Positions 33,733 to 42,747 are shown, numbered from the stretch's first letter. The stretch: DNA of 64,000 nucleotides from Candidatus Freyarchaeota archaeon (GCA_030587365.1 JAUQZE010000015.1:34045-98044); one strand, 5' to 3'. Numbers and translations are program-made. The notes: generated from the letters alone by a model not told the origin.

Positions 33733-33980
33733 CAAGTCTATGTAAGATGGTTATGATATTTTGTTTGTGTGTTGTTTGGTGTTTTTATGGTTCAGAAGCC
33801 GTTGGGTGTTCGAATATTGTCGGTTTCCATAATTTTTGTTTCAGCTGTGTTTTTGGTTCGGGGTTACCGGCTTTTTAGGACTTTTTCGCTCTCTTTTAAT
33901 GTGTTTGTGCCTTTTCAGGGTGTTTCCCAGTTGTACTGGTTGTCTCTCGTGTTCGGTTCTTTTGCTGTTTTTGGTTTTTG
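33733..33980. repeat. 248-bp direct repeat, copy 1
   Basis: Nearly identical, without gaps, to 35243-35490 (offset 1510). The homology begins in non-coding DNA at CAAGTCTAT, includes the start of a membrane-protein gene and fades out at about 33980. The two copies flank the HEAT-repeat gene. Confidence 0.9.
33787..33980 (+). pseudogene. truncated copy of the membrane-protein gene at 35297
   Basis: The first ~65 codons (MVQKPLGVRILSVSIIFVSA and onward) match the gene at 35297 with only a few changes, then homology stops. The frame runs on to 34074 through sequence antisense to the HEAT-repeat gene and is probably meaningless. About 100 C-terminal residues of the intact protein, with its other membrane helices, are missing. 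Confidence 0.75.
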
Positions 33981-34015
33981 TTCATGCACTCTAACTGGGG
34001 TTAGAATCCGTGTTC

Positions 34016-35095
34016 TCAATCATCGATTCCTTTTTCCCATGTTGGAGGTTTATCCTCCAGTTCTTTTTCGTTGATTAGTTCGGTTTGCTTGGGGAGTCTG
34101 GGGAGGTAGAACCAGAAGAATTCAGTCTGGTCTGGGTGGGCGTCGTCTGTGATTCTTTCTAGTGCTGCGTATCTTTTGCACTTTTCGCAGTAGGTGCATA
34201 TTACGTCCTCTGTTTTGTAGTGGTATCCTTCGTCGTCATTGAGTTCCCACACTCTTTTTGACAGTTTGTCTACGTATCCTCGTTGGAGGTGTTCTCCGCA
34301 CAGGCATAGCAGGAAGTGGATGCCGATTTTCTCTACTTCATCGATTATTTCCCGCGGTAAGTCTAGCTTTTTGACGAGTTCGTCGAACCTCTCTGAATTT
34401 AAGCATCCCTCCCACTCGAGTCTCTCGTATAAGTAGTCGTAAACCACTTCTTCAACGTAGTTGTACAGGCTTGTTGACTGCTTGTATTCTGATGGGGGTC
34501 CTAGTTCATCTAGGGAACCGTAATACTGGTTAATGAGTTTTATATCATCTTTTATTTTTGGTTGCTCTATCGGGTCTTCTGTCGGTGTCAGGTTGTCGGC
34601 CTGCACTGTTTCCGCCGCTTTTTCGGGGTTCAACTGCAGGAGCGCTCTGCCGGCAACTTCGCGTACCAGTTCTGATTCTTTGGGGTCGTTAAAAATCTCC
34701 TCTAGTGCTGGGAACGCTTCCCTGTCCCCGATTTTGCCTAAGGCGTAGGCGGCGAACTTCCGCGTCTTAGGATGTTCACTTTTCAGGAGTTCCGTGAGCG
34801 GTTTTACCGCTTGTTCCCCGATTCCTATGAGGGCGTCGGCTGCGGCTTTCATAAAGTAACGGGCGGACAAGCCTGTTTTTCCTCCGCATTCCTTCAGCTG
34901 CTTTATGAGTGTTGGAACCGCCGACGGGTCGCCGATAACTCCCAGTGTCTGGCAGGCGACAATAAACTCGGCTAAGAGGATACCCGGTTCATCGCTTATT
35001 ATTCGAGGGTTTTCCAAAAAATCCGCCATGCGAAGCGCAACATCCCTCACAGTATACTGCTCCTTCATCGCTCTTTTCACAACAATAACATACAC
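34016..35095 (-). CDS. HEAT-repeat protein with C-terminal cysteine-containing region
   Basis: A 359-residue protein. Residues ~20-170 are helical HEAT/PBS-lyase-like repeats: QTLGVIGDPSAVPTLIKQLK, AADALIGIGEQAVKPLTELL and RKFAAYALGKIGDREAFPAL. A linker rich in acidic residues follows, then ~210-359 contain a helical segment and CLCGEH, CTYCEKCKRY cysteine pairs that may bind zinc. Such scaffolds bind other proteins. The gene lies between the two copies of a 248-bp direct repeat. The ATG at 35095 opens MYVIVVKRAMKEQYTVRDV; a second ATG 10 codons on (MKEQYTVRDVALRMADFL) is also possible. Confidence 0.75.
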   Translation of the reverse strand: MYVIVVKRAMKEQYTVRDVALRMADFLENPRIISDEPGILLAEFIVACQTLGVIGDPSAVPTLIKQLKECGGKTGLSARYFMKAAADALIGIGEQAVKPLTELLKSEHPKTRKFAAYALGKIGDREAFPALEEIFNDPKESELVREVAGRALLQLNPEKAAETVQADNLTPTEDPIEQPKIKDDIKLINQYYGSLDELGPPSEYKQSTSLYNYVEEVVYDYLYERLEWEGCLNSERFDELVKKLDLPREIIDEVEKIGIHFLLCLCGEHLQRGYVDKLSKRVWELNDDEGYHYKTEDVICTYCEKCKRYAALERITDDAHPDQTEFFWFYLPRLPKQTELINEKELEDKPPTWEKGIDD

Positions 35096-35242
35096 GCTGC
35101 AATAATATAAACACGCCGTAAACAGTCCATTTCACCCCTCTCAACAAAAAGGAAAAGAAGTTTTATTTATTTTTGAGGGTGCTGAAGGTGTGTTTTTTGG
35201 GTTTTCTGGTTTAGTTTAATATTTTATAGCTTGGTTTTGCGA

Positions 35243-35490
35243 CAAGTCTATATGAGTTGATTATGATATTTTGTTTGTGTGTTGTGTGGTGGTTTTATGG
35301 TTCAGAAGCCGTTGGGTGTTCGAATATTGTCGGTTTCCATAATTTTTGTTTCAGCTGTGTTTTTGGTTCGGGGTTACCGGCTTTTTAGGACTTTTTCGCC
35401 TTCTTTTAATGTGTTTGTGCCTTTTCAGGGTGTTCCTCAGTTGTACTGGTTGTCTCTTGTGTTCGTTTCTTTTAGTGTTTTTGGATTTAT
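35243..35490. repeat. 248-bp direct repeat, copy 2
   Basis: Partner of 33733-33980. It includes the promoter region and the first ~65 codons of the intact membrane-protein gene at 35297. Confidence 0.9.
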
Positions 35491-35776
35491 TGTTGGTTTG
35501 GGATTGTGGGGTGTTAGGAGATGGGCGTACTATTTGACCCTTGGGGGTTCTGTTGTCCTTGTGGGTTTGGGTGTTATTCTCGTTGTTGGGGGGTTTGACG
35601 TTTTGTATTTTTTGGATGTTTTTTCAATCGGGTTACTTAGTGTTTATTCTTTGCTCATTTTTGGTATTGGAAGTTTTTTGGCTCCTCTGATGTTGGGAAT
35701 TGGGCTTGTTTCAATTGTGGTTGGAGTGGCTGCACTAAAATATCTTACAGGGGAAGCAGTGTATAGTTTTTCCTAA
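35297..35776 (+). CDS. multi-helix membrane protein, unknown
   Basis: A 159-residue protein with four or five membrane helices: VRILSVSIIFVSAVFLVRGY, LYWLSLVFVSFSVFGFIVGL, YYLTLGGSVVLVGLGVILVV and FLAPLMLGIGLVSIVVGVAA. I start at ATG 35297 (MVQKPLG); a further six codons upstream are open but lack a ribosome site. The coding DNA is very T-rich. No family recognised. Its 5' half is duplicated at 33787. Confidence 0.6.
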   Translation: MVQKPLGVRILSVSIIFVSAVFLVRGYRLFRTFSPSFNVFVPFQGVPQLYWLSLVFVSFSVFGFIVGLGLWGVRRWAYYLTLGGSVVLVGLGVILVVGGFDVLYFLDVFSIGLLSVYSLLIFGIGSFLAPLMLGIGLVSIVVGVAALKYLTGEAVYSFS

Positions 35777-35938
35777 CCAAGATGGGGCTCAAATTTCAGC
35801 ATTTTTATGGGTAGTTTTTGAGTGGAAAAAGGTTCCAAAAAGTTTGGGTGTTGAAGGTTTAAATATTAGTGATTTTTCTAATTGTTACTTACAATTGTCT
35901 TAATCGAGTTTTTTTGAATATTAATTGAGGTGGAATCG

Positions 35939-37030
35939 TTGAAGGCGCTTCTTTGGGATGGTAGACCCTTCCCTGAGGGATTTCATTTAGGAGATGTTAA
36001 AAAGCCAGTACCTAAAAAGGACTGGGTTTCGGTCAAAACTAAATTGTGTGGTATATGCGGCTCGGATATTGGAGTTATCAATGGGAGAATGCCCCTCCTG
36101 GCTGATTTTCTCGTTAAACCAACCGTTTTTGGTCATGAGGCGGTCGGGGTTATCGATGAGCTCGGCGACGGCGTTGTAGGCTTTGAGGTTGGGGACAGAG
36201 TGGTTTGCGAGGGACTGGGTGGGTGTGTCGAGTTGGGTGTGAAGCCCTGCAGGATGTGCCAATTGGGACGCTACAATCTCTGCTTGAATATCGCTCAGGC
36301 GGGCAGCGGTGTGGGAGCTAGTCAGGTGAATGGTGGAGGATTCGCGGAGTGTTTCTTGGCTCACAAGTCGAAGGTTTACAAGGTTCCCGATAACGTTACG
36401 GATGAGAAGGCTGTATTAATAGAGCCCTTAGCGGTGGCGGTTCATTCCTGTTTTGTGGGTAATCCTTCAGGAAAAAGCATAGCCATAATCGGCGCTGGCG
36501 TCATTGGGTTGCAGCTTATTCAGGTTTCTAAGGCGATGGGGGCAGAGAAAATCTTTGTTATAAGCAAGTATAATTTTCAAGCCAAACTAGCTGAGCAGCT
36601 GGGTGCGGATAAGGTATATTGCTTGGAAAGAGGCCAGATTCCGGTTTTGGAGATTGCTATGGAAGTCAGTGAAGGTGTGGATCAGTGTTATGAAGCCGTG
36701 GGAAGCGAGCAAACTCTCCGAGATGCTATTGCTGTGACGAGGCGGGGCGGAGACATTATATTCGTAGGTTTGATGGAGGAAGCTAAAATTGGTTTTGTTA
36801 TGTTTAGCGCGAAAGAACTCAAAATGTATGGCACCTGGTACTATGCGGTTGAGCCTCAGATTATGAGAACCTCATTCGAGGCTGCACTGAAGCTTACGGA
36901 AAAGGGAAAAGTGAACAATAAGCCTTTACTCACAAGAACCTATAATCTAGATGAATGGAAAGAGGCTTTTGAAGCACAGATGGACAAGAAAAAGTATGAC
37001 TCAACAAAAATAGCTTTCAGATACGACTGA
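35939..37030 (+). CDS. zinc-dependent alcohol/sugar dehydrogenase (MDR superfamily)
   Basis: Medium-chain dehydrogenase that oxidises an alcohol or polyol with NAD(P). The catalytic zinc site is CGICGSD (~38) and GHEAVG (~68), with the Glu of IEPLAVAVHSC (~160). The structural zinc lobe is incomplete: CRMCQLGRYNLC has three cysteines close together instead of four. The cofactor loop is IAIIGAGVIGLQLIQVSK (~184-201). I start at TTG 35939 because GAGGTGG lies just ahead; a GTG at 35930 is inside that ribosome site. Length and order fit threonine/sorbitol-type dehydrogenases. The gene stands alone. Confidence 0.85.
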   Translation: MKALLWDGRPFPEGFHLGDVKKPVPKKDWVSVKTKLCGICGSDIGVINGRMPLLADFLVKPTVFGHEAVGVIDELGDGVVGFEVGDRVVCEGLGGCVELGVKPCRMCQLGRYNLCLNIAQAGSGVGASQVNGGGFAECFLAHKSKVYKVPDNVTDEKAVLIEPLAVAVHSCFVGNPSGKSIAIIGAGVIGLQLIQVSKAMGAEKIFVISKYNFQAKLAEQLGADKVYCLERGQIPVLEIAMEVSEGVDQCYEAVGSEQTLRDAIAVTRRGGDIIFVGLMEEAKIGFVMFSAKELKMYGTWYYAVEPQIMRTSFEAALKLTEKGKVNNKPLLTRTYNLDEWKEAFEAQMDKKKYDSTKIAFRYD

Positions 37031-37260
37031 TCCTTCTACTTTTTTATTTTAAACAATTTTTCTCGATTTTTCGGCGATTCGGATTTATTGGGTCTTATTA
37101 GGTTTGTAGGATGTGCCGCCGAAAGATAACTTTTTTATACCTTCTTTCAAACCCGGAACAATTCATTTTGAGCCGCCTCTAAATTCCTTTCCGAAAGGTA
37201 AATAAAAGCCAATGTGCAAATCAAGCAATAGGTTATTACACTGTTGGAGATTTGGTTTTG

Positions 37261-37647
37261 ATGAGCAGGGATGATTACGAACCACCTTTAGAATTTTCGC
37301 AGAAGATAAAAAAGTTGAAAAAAAAAGAGGTGGTTGAGGGCTCCCAAGAAAAGCCTGAAGACCATAAGAAACGTCTTCTTATACTGGTAAGATCTGGAGT
37401 CTTTCATTTTCTTGACGAGTTGGTGAGGGAACAAAAAAATCTTGGAATAACCGATGATGAGATAAAAGAAAATGTTTTTGTGGGAATAGAGATGAGAAAA
37501 AATATGATACATGAGATTCACAATCCTAATCCCATTTTTGAAAAAGCAGTTGAAGAATATAATAAATTGGAGGAGAGATTAGAACAACTCTCACCCCAAG
37601 AAATATTGGAAGAAACCCAGAACATTATCAAAAAATTAAGTCCGTAG
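37261..37647 (+). CDS. hypothetical protein, 128 aa
   Basis: Soluble helical protein, not recognised. It starts at an ATG (37261) and carries a lysine-rich segment (EFSQKIKKLKKKEVVEGSQE), then LLILVRSGVFHFLDELVREQ and a C-terminal coiled coil (EEYNKLEERLEQLSPQEILE). A histidine-containing loop MIHEIHNPNPIFE lies in between. It sits alone, with gaps of over 200 bp on either side, and has no obvious ribosome site, so it may be leaderless. Confidence 0.5.
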   Translation: MSRDDYEPPLEFSQKIKKLKKKEVVEGSQEKPEDHKKRLLILVRSGVFHFLDELVREQKNLGITDDEIKENVFVGIEMRKNMIHEIHNPNPIFEKAVEEYNKLEERLEQLSPQEILEETQNIIKKLSP

Positions 37648-38038
37648 TCAAAATGAGATAAATCAATGCGACCAGCAATTAATTTTTTTAACGGCTAAAA
37701 ATGTAACAATAATTTATCAGTAAATACCAAAAAAAGATAGATATTAAACTTTTAATTAAGAACTTTTTATTCTGCATAACTTGTTTTACTTTTTTGCCAA
37801 TTTACTTTTTCATGTGAATTAGTTTTTATTAAACCAATGAAACTCTGCATTTTACTCATGGTGACATTATGAAGCGCCCAAAAATCATCAGAGTATATTG
37901 CTGAAAGTTCTTGAAACAATGGTGTAAAAATAAATTTAAATTAGAGAAGGGGGAATATTATATAAAACTTAATTTCAAAATTGAGATATTTAATCGGAAC
38001 CTATTGTCGGGGATAATCAGTGAGAAGAAGGCGCTATT
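37648..38038. other. non-coding gap
   Basis: About 390 bp, very AT-rich. A frame from 37911 overlaps the next gene and has no ribosome site. A TATA-like ATATTATATAAAAC at 37956-37969 could drive the gene at 38039. Nothing else is visible. Confidence 0.35.
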
Positions 38039-38281
38039 ATGGACATGGGAAATCTTGGTGAGCGAAAAAAGCAATTGCGACATCCACGAGATGATGAGAT
38101 AGTTAATTATGATGGAGATATCTTAGACGCGCTTGAAAAGTTGAGTAAAGGAAAAACGGTTTTTGTTTGTTCAAAGAAATTATCAATTTTGATGAGGAGA
38201 TACGGTGGAGCCGCCTGCGTCAGAATCATTAGGTGGAAGGGAAAATCGATTTTTCGCGTAGACCCCCTAACCGAAAGTTGA
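38039..38281 (+). CDS. small basic protein, unknown
   Basis: An 80-residue protein. It starts MDMGNLGERKKQLRHPRDDE and is followed by ILDALEKLSKGKTVFVCSKK, then a basic part (LMRRYGGAACVRIIRWKGKS). The composition (17 Lys/Arg) suggests nucleic-acid binding; nothing more can be said. The ATG at 38039 follows AGAAGG; a GTG 18 bp later is another possible start. Confidence 0.4.
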   Translation: MDMGNLGERKKQLRHPRDDEIVNYDGDILDALEKLSKGKTVFVCSKKLSILMRRYGGAACVRIIRWKGKSIFRVDPLTES

Positions 38282-38299
38282 TGCCATGATAGATCGCTC

Positions 38300-38640
38300 T
38301 TGCAGACCTAAGTGGGATCTGCCTCTCCACGGGCTTTCGACCGATGGCCCTCCTAAATCTTGAAAGAATGCTTCTTGAAGTATAAATCTGTAGGAGTTTA
38401 TTCCTTCCGTTAACGAATGAAACTTCCGAGGCTTTGGGACAAAAGTTGTGCGTCTTTCTTAAGTTCCCTTTGCTAGAACTTTGGAATGTTCCGTTCTAGC
38501 TGGGTGAAGCCTACACCCTCTATCCCGTCCGCGAAAGCTTCCGGGAATGCCTTCTATAACTCTTAGCCGTCAAATCCTTTTTAAGCCTAATTGGGATAAA
38601 TCATTCTTTTAAACGTACTGGGGGGGTCTCTTTCTGTGGG
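38300..38640 (-). other. GC-richer relic, possible remnant of a mobile element
   Basis: Part of a 630-bp gap before the gene at 38911. The minus strand has an open stretch reading SHLGLQERSIMASTFG after FFQDLGGPSVESPWRGR, of the kind found when translating the 3' ends of TnpB elements. The same DNA can form the hairpin GCAGATC-N7-GGTCTGC (one G-U pair) at 38301-38321. No start, ribosome site or identifiable domain. The rest of the gap is plain AT-rich DNA. Confidence 0.25.
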
Positions 38641-38910
38641 AGTTGCTGTTGTTTCTTTTTCCTTTAGGCTTGATGTTTGGCGTGTTCATCGTGCATTGTA
38701 GAGTAGAGAACATAAAAATAAAATTAGGGGGTAGAGCTTATATGGAGAATATGCCAAGTCTTTTAAGTGGCGTTGTTTAAGCCCCCGGCGGCGAACAAGT
38801 CCTTTGAGAAAGAGTGAAACTAATTTCGTCCAAGCCAACTTCCGATAATGTTAAAAAAGGTGATTTGCTATTTCGAATTCAGTTGTTTAGTGTTTTTAGG
38901 AGGTATTTGT

Positions 38911-39363
38911 TTGTCTGAGAGATATCTTAGTCCACCTGAAAGTAAGGATATGAAATCTTTTGAGGCTATGGTAGCGAATAGTGGGGAAGACTTGCAGGAT
39001 GCTGCGAGAAGTGCTGCGGATGCAGTTAGCTCGCGCCTTAAGGTTGGCGATTATAAGGGAGCCTCAGAATACGTTTTTGATATGGTTGTACAATCAATAA
39101 TGATAAACCTGCGAGAGCCGCCTCGGAAAGCTATAGAATTTCTTAAGAGGAAAAGTGATCAATATGCCGAACTCTTGAAGAATCCGATTTTTAAGGTAAG
39201 TGAAAAGCTACTTGAATCCTTTGAAAAGGGAGACAGGCAGAAGTTTGCTGAGGCTATGCGGACTACAGAGGATTCGGTTATTGGAAAAACTTCCATAGAG
39301 TTTAGATACTCTATACTAAACGATTTGCACAGTGCTTTCTATAAATATAATAAACTGAAGTAG
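38911..39363 (+). CDS. hypothetical helical protein, 150 aa
   Basis: Soluble, mostly helical protein, not recognised. The N-terminal part reads SERYLSPPESKDMKSFEAMV, followed by LQDAARSAADAVSSRLKVGD, and a C-terminal part of long amphipathic helices (ESFEKGDRQKFAEAMRTTED). I start at TTG 38911 because a strong AGGAGGT ribosome site lies 6 bp ahead of it. The frame is open further upstream to an ATG at 38848, but that part (MLKKVICYFEFSCLVFLGGI) contains the ribosome site. Single gene. Confidence 0.55.
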   Translation: MSERYLSPPESKDMKSFEAMVANSGEDLQDAARSAADAVSSRLKVGDYKGASEYVFDMVVQSIMINLREPPRKAIEFLKRKSDQYAELLKNPIFKVSEKLLESFEKGDRQKFAEAMRTTEDSVIGKTSIEFRYSILNDLHSAFYKYNKLK

Positions 39364-39452
39364 ATAATCAAATTGGTTCCTTTTTGAAAATTTTTCATAG
39401 TGAATCCGACGGAGTACTCTTGACGGTATAAGAGCTGATAGATTGGCAATTA

Positions 39453-40268
39453 TTAGGGATTGAGTAATCTGAGAATGTTTTGACTTAGGATGAGTTGCTT
39501 ATCCTCATCACTTATTTCTAAATTACGAATTCTGTTGAGTTCGTCAACGGGGTTTCCAAAAGGAATGAAGGGCATATCACTCCCAAAGATAATACGTTCA
39601 CTGCCCAGGGTTTTTATTGCAATCATAATCTTGTTTGCAGGTCCGCCGGATGTGTCTAAGCAAACATTATCATATTCCTTTGCTAACTGTAATGCTTCTT
39701 TCTCAAAGGTTCCCCCGAGATGCGCAACTACCAGTTTCAATGCCGGAAAACGATCGATAATTTCTCGGTAGTATAAAGGATTGGAATTATCTGTGTCTCC
39801 CTTCCATATTTTCCCAGAGTGCACGAGAACCGGAATCTTGAGTTTTTCAGCCTTCTCCCAGATGTGCATCGCTTCATTGGGCCAGAAGTTTTGGTGCACT
39901 GCGTGTAGCTTTAAGCCCTTAAAGCCGTATTTTATACAGTTTTCCAAGATTTGATCCGCTTTTGGATTATGGGGATCCACGCAGCAAAATCCTATAAAGT
40001 GTTTTGGGAACAGGTCTATAAGGCTCTTCACAACTATTGTTACATAAGGAAAAAATGCGGATACCACGGCACTGTTAATTCCATTCTTGAACATTCGTTC
40101 CAGTAGATAGTTTCCGAGTCTTTTAATACCAAGTTTGTTTCTCATATATTTTAAGGCGGTGTAAGCCAGTACCCCTTCCAGGTTTCCTCTATACCCAAGT
40201 CCATTAGTTGCGGTTCTATTAAAATAAGGATGGGTATGCGCGTCTATTATCATAAAATCAACCATCAA
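39453..40268 (-). CDS. amidohydrolase family protein (TIM-barrel metal hydrolase)
   Basis: Metal-dependent hydrolase or decarboxylase of the Amidohydro_2 class. Metal ligands appear as DAHTHPYFN near the N-terminus, the His of KLHAVHQNFWPN (~120), the His of PVLVHSGKIW (~150), the His of LVVAHLGGT (~185) and the Asp of IIFGSDMPFIP (~235). The family includes ACMSD-like decarboxylases; the substrate is unknown. Several in-frame Met codons lie at the start; M6 (40253) would place IIDAHTH at the very N-terminus as usual. Single gene, 271 aa. Confidence 0.85.
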   Translation of the reverse strand: MMVDFMIIDAHTHPYFNRTATNGLGYRGNLEGVLAYTALKYMRNKLGIKRLGNYLLERMFKNGINSAVVSAFFPYVTIVVKSLIDLFPKHFIGFCCVDPHNPKADQILENCIKYGFKGLKLHAVHQNFWPNEAMHIWEKAEKLKIPVLVHSGKIWKGDTDNSNPLYYREIIDRFPALKLVVAHLGGTFEKEALQLAKEYDNVCLDTSGGPANKIMIAIKTLGSERIIFGSDMPFIPFGNPVDELNRIRNLEISDEDKQLILSQNILRLLNP

Positions 40269-40456
40269 TATCTATCTTTACCCAAGAATAGAAGCGTCTG
40301 AATTCTTAAATTTTTGTAAGTTATAAATTTAAGCATCCAAATCCTAGCCTTTACTAAGGATAACTTGACGACAAGAGTTAAGCTCCTAAAAATATAAAAA
40401 AGGACAGTAAGAAATACTAAGAATAGTTGATTCTGGAATAATCAATCCTAAATTCG

Positions 40457-41347
40457 GTGAACTCTTTGAGCTTCTCGGAAGTAAGGAAAGTTAAGTTGAG
40501 CAAGGATGTTTTAGAAATTCTTTTTGCGCCCATAAGCACAAAGGCAGTCCAGAAACTAGTAATGGGTTGGGGATTCGGACTGGTTGGAGAGTTAGAGAAA
40601 GAGGAGATTATAGGCGTCTTAGATGGAAAAGAATTGATTCTCCCAAAGTTTTTCGACCTCTTGCTTCTTTATGATATGAACACGGTTTTTAAAGTTAACA
40701 TGTGGCATGTTTTCAATTATTCTAAAACTATTGCAGATATAAATGTCAATGGTTTTGAGAATGTTCTCAATCAAATGTTGAAAAAAAATGAGTCGAAATC
40801 ATCTTTCAAGGTTTTTGAAATTTCTAAGGGTAAGGAGTATTATATAGTATATTCTTATGAGGAGGAGCCGCTCTTAGTGGAACAATTGGATTTTGATTAT
40901 AGAGTGATAAATCCCGTATCCCACGTAAGATGTATCCTAAACTCGGAAAAACAGACGCTGCTAATAGGCGGAGATTCAAAGAAAAAAGTTGAAGAATTTA
41001 AAAAAATCCTACAAAAAGCACTATCCGCAAAATTTTCTCCTATTACTATTCCCCCTTACATTCTGCAAGAAATTATGAAAAATGAAACAGTAGAAAGGGC
41101 AGCGTTCGCAGGCGACCCACAATTAAGTGGGGTAAAGGGAATACGGAAAATCACTCTAGAGGGAGATAACATCTTCAGCGCAATTGAGGGGTTAAAAGCA
41201 AGACAGGCGATAGATTTCAGAAGAGTCGGACCACTGATTGAAGCCGAAACACCAAAGGTATACATCTCTACCGAAGGAAAAATAATTCTGAAGGATCAGA
41301 AAACCAAAGACAAAATCCTAAAGAAAATAAAAGAACCACAAGAGTAG
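40457..41347 (+). CDS. hypothetical protein, 296 aa
   Basis: Soluble protein that I do not recognise. GTG start at 40457. An early segment VMGWGFGLVGELEKEEIIGV and FFDLLLLYDMNTVFKVNMWH suggests an alpha/beta domain. A middle part has FKVFEISKGKEYYIVYSYEE, and the C-terminal part includes FSPITIPPYILQEIMKNETV, ERAAFAGDPQLSGVKGIRKI (a DNA- or nucleotide-binding-like loop) and a lysine-rich end. It stands alone; the promoter region upstream holds two TATA-like stretches. Confidence 0.5.
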   Translation: MNSLSFSEVRKVKLSKDVLEILFAPISTKAVQKLVMGWGFGLVGELEKEEIIGVLDGKELILPKFFDLLLLYDMNTVFKVNMWHVFNYSKTIADINVNGFENVLNQMLKKNESKSSFKVFEISKGKEYYIVYSYEEEPLLVEQLDFDYRVINPVSHVRCILNSEKQTLLIGGDSKKKVEEFKKILQKALSAKFSPITIPPYILQEIMKNETVERAAFAGDPQLSGVKGIRKITLEGDNIFSAIEGLKARQAIDFRRVGPLIEAETPKVYISTEGKIILKDQKTKDKILKKIKEPQE

Positions 41348-41543
41348 AAAACAGCCCCTTAACTACTAGTATAATAACTCCAAAAAATTAGAAATCTTTT
41401 TACTATGCGTCTTTTGAAGAAAAACTAGTTTTAGGAAGTTTTATATATCAGAAACTATGGAATTTGAAGAGAACCTGCTAAATGCTGATTTAATGGGAGG
41501 ACGTGCGAGTAAGTGACATTCACCGAAGGAGCCACAACTAGGG

Positions 41544-41870
41544 TTGACTATTTTTAAAGACAACTCATCTAAAGCACTGCTAGTGATAGGCATCTTTGGC
41601 TTGGCATTCTGGAATCTGAGTTATAAGTGGGCAGCTGTCGCTCCATCGGCACCAACTGATGCTGCTTTGAATCAAGTAAGAGCAATAGTAAGTCAATGGT
41701 TCCTGGCGTCAGTCAGTTGGCTTGCAATACTGGTTGGAGGAATTTTGTTCTTAACTCTGCTCTATGACCTCGCTCGCCAAAAAATCTACCAAAGCTTAAT
41801 CATTCAATTCCCGTCCCTTTTCTTACTTGACGCCTTGGCACCATTAAATCGCCAGTTAAATTTGAGATGA
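41544..41870 (+). CDS. small two-helix membrane protein ahead of heme O synthase-like gene
   Basis: A 108-residue protein with two membrane helices (ALLVIGIFGLAFWNLSYKWA and SVSWLAILVGGILFLTLLYD). It ends 7 bp before the UbiA-family gene, so they form one operon. TTG start at 41544; no strong ribosome site is visible and the start is uncertain. The region 41470-42750 is somewhat richer in G and C than its surroundings. Function unknown. Confidence 0.5.
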   Translation: MTIFKDNSSKALLVIGIFGLAFWNLSYKWAAVAPSAPTDAALNQVRAIVSQWFLASVSWLAILVGGILFLTLLYDLARQKIYQSLIIQFPSLFLLDALAPLNRQLNLR

Positions 41871-41877
41871 ATTTGCA

Positions 41878-42747
41878 ATGACAAACATCCGAAGTTATAT
41901 TGAAGTCACAAAACCAAGGACTGTTCTCGCCCTTGTTTTCACATCGTTTGCGGCTATGATAGTTGCTTCGCGTTTGAATACGATCCACTTAACCATTGAA
42001 ATGTGGCTCTTAGCCCTTATTGCTATCACTGCAGGTTGCGCGGGATGCAATGCGGTAACGTGTTATTTAGACCGTGACATCGACGCCATTATGACGAGAA
42101 CGCGCAACAGACCATTGCCTTCGGGAAGAATCAACCCGCCGCAGAAGGCGTTAATTTTTGGTCTGATTTTGATTACGCTGTCTCTTCTGTTACCTCTGAT
42201 CCGAAACCTATTGTCTTTCATTTTTATGGCGCTTGGAGTTTTTGACAATGTAATCATTTACAGCTTGATTTCGAAGAGGAGAACCCCCATAAACATAATT
42301 TTAGGCGGAATCAGCGGCGGCCTGCCCGCAGCCTTCGGCTGGGTTTTTGTCACGAACAGCATAAGCTGGACTATGATTGTTATGGTGGCTCTGGTTATGC
42401 TATGGATACCAAATCACTTCTGGAGCTTGGCAGTTCGATGCAAAGAAGATTATGAGAAAGCAAATGTTCCGATGCTACCAGTTGTTGTTGAAGAGAAAAA
42501 GGCGCTCAGAATCATCGTTTCCACATCAGTTCTACTGGTGGCATTTTCAATACTGCCCTTCTACCTGGACACGTTCAAGCTCATCTACTTAGCAACTGCA
42601 AGCGTTCTTGGAGGCGCAATGTTACTACTAAATCTTTGGCTTTTCTTAAAACCAACTAAAAGGAATGCATGGATTGTTTACAAGTTTTCGAGTCCTTACT
42701 TAGTCATAATATTCTCGGCGATGATTATTGATGTACTCCTATTATAA
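41878..42747 (+). CDS. cyoE: heme O synthase-like prenyltransferase (UbiA family)
   Basis: Integral membrane prenyltransferase. The first Asp-rich motif is NAVTCYLDRDIDAIMTRTRN (~59-78, N-x4-D-x3-D), followed by RPLPSG. The later part IPNHFWSLAVRCKEDYEKAN with VPMLPVV is the signature that separates CyoE/CtaB (protoheme farnesyltransferase) from other UbiA proteins. About eight membrane helices can be drawn. Length 289 aa is normal. No cytochrome oxidase gene lies in the window, so heme O use is uncertain, and a different prenyl acceptor is possible. Confidence 0.82.
   Translation: MTNIRSYIEVTKPRTVLALVFTSFAAMIVASRLNTIHLTIEMWLLALIAITAGCAGCNAVTCYLDRDIDAIMTRTRNRPLPSGRINPPQKALIFGLILITLSLLLPLIRNLLSFIFMALGVFDNVIIYSLISKRRTPINIILGGISGGLPAAFGWVFVTNSISWTMIVMVALVMLWIPNHFWSLAVRCKEDYEKANVPMLPVVVEEKKALRIIVSTSVLLVAFSILPFYLDTFKLIYLATASVLGGAMLLLNLWLFLKPTKRNAWIVYKFSSPYLVIIFSAMIIDVLLL

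Noticed and set aside
33787..34074. Left copy of the membrane-protein gene as an intact gene
   Set aside because: Only the first ~65 codons are homologous; the rest is antisense to the HEAT-repeat gene, so I call it a truncated copy.
37911..38102. 63-codon frame ahead of the gene at 38039
   Set aside because: It overlaps the more plausible 80-residue protein and has no ribosome site.
38282..38640. Structured RNA or tRNA in the GC-richer gap
   Set aside because: No cloverleaf with a proper T-loop and 7-bp acceptor stem can be drawn; only one isolated hairpin is seen.
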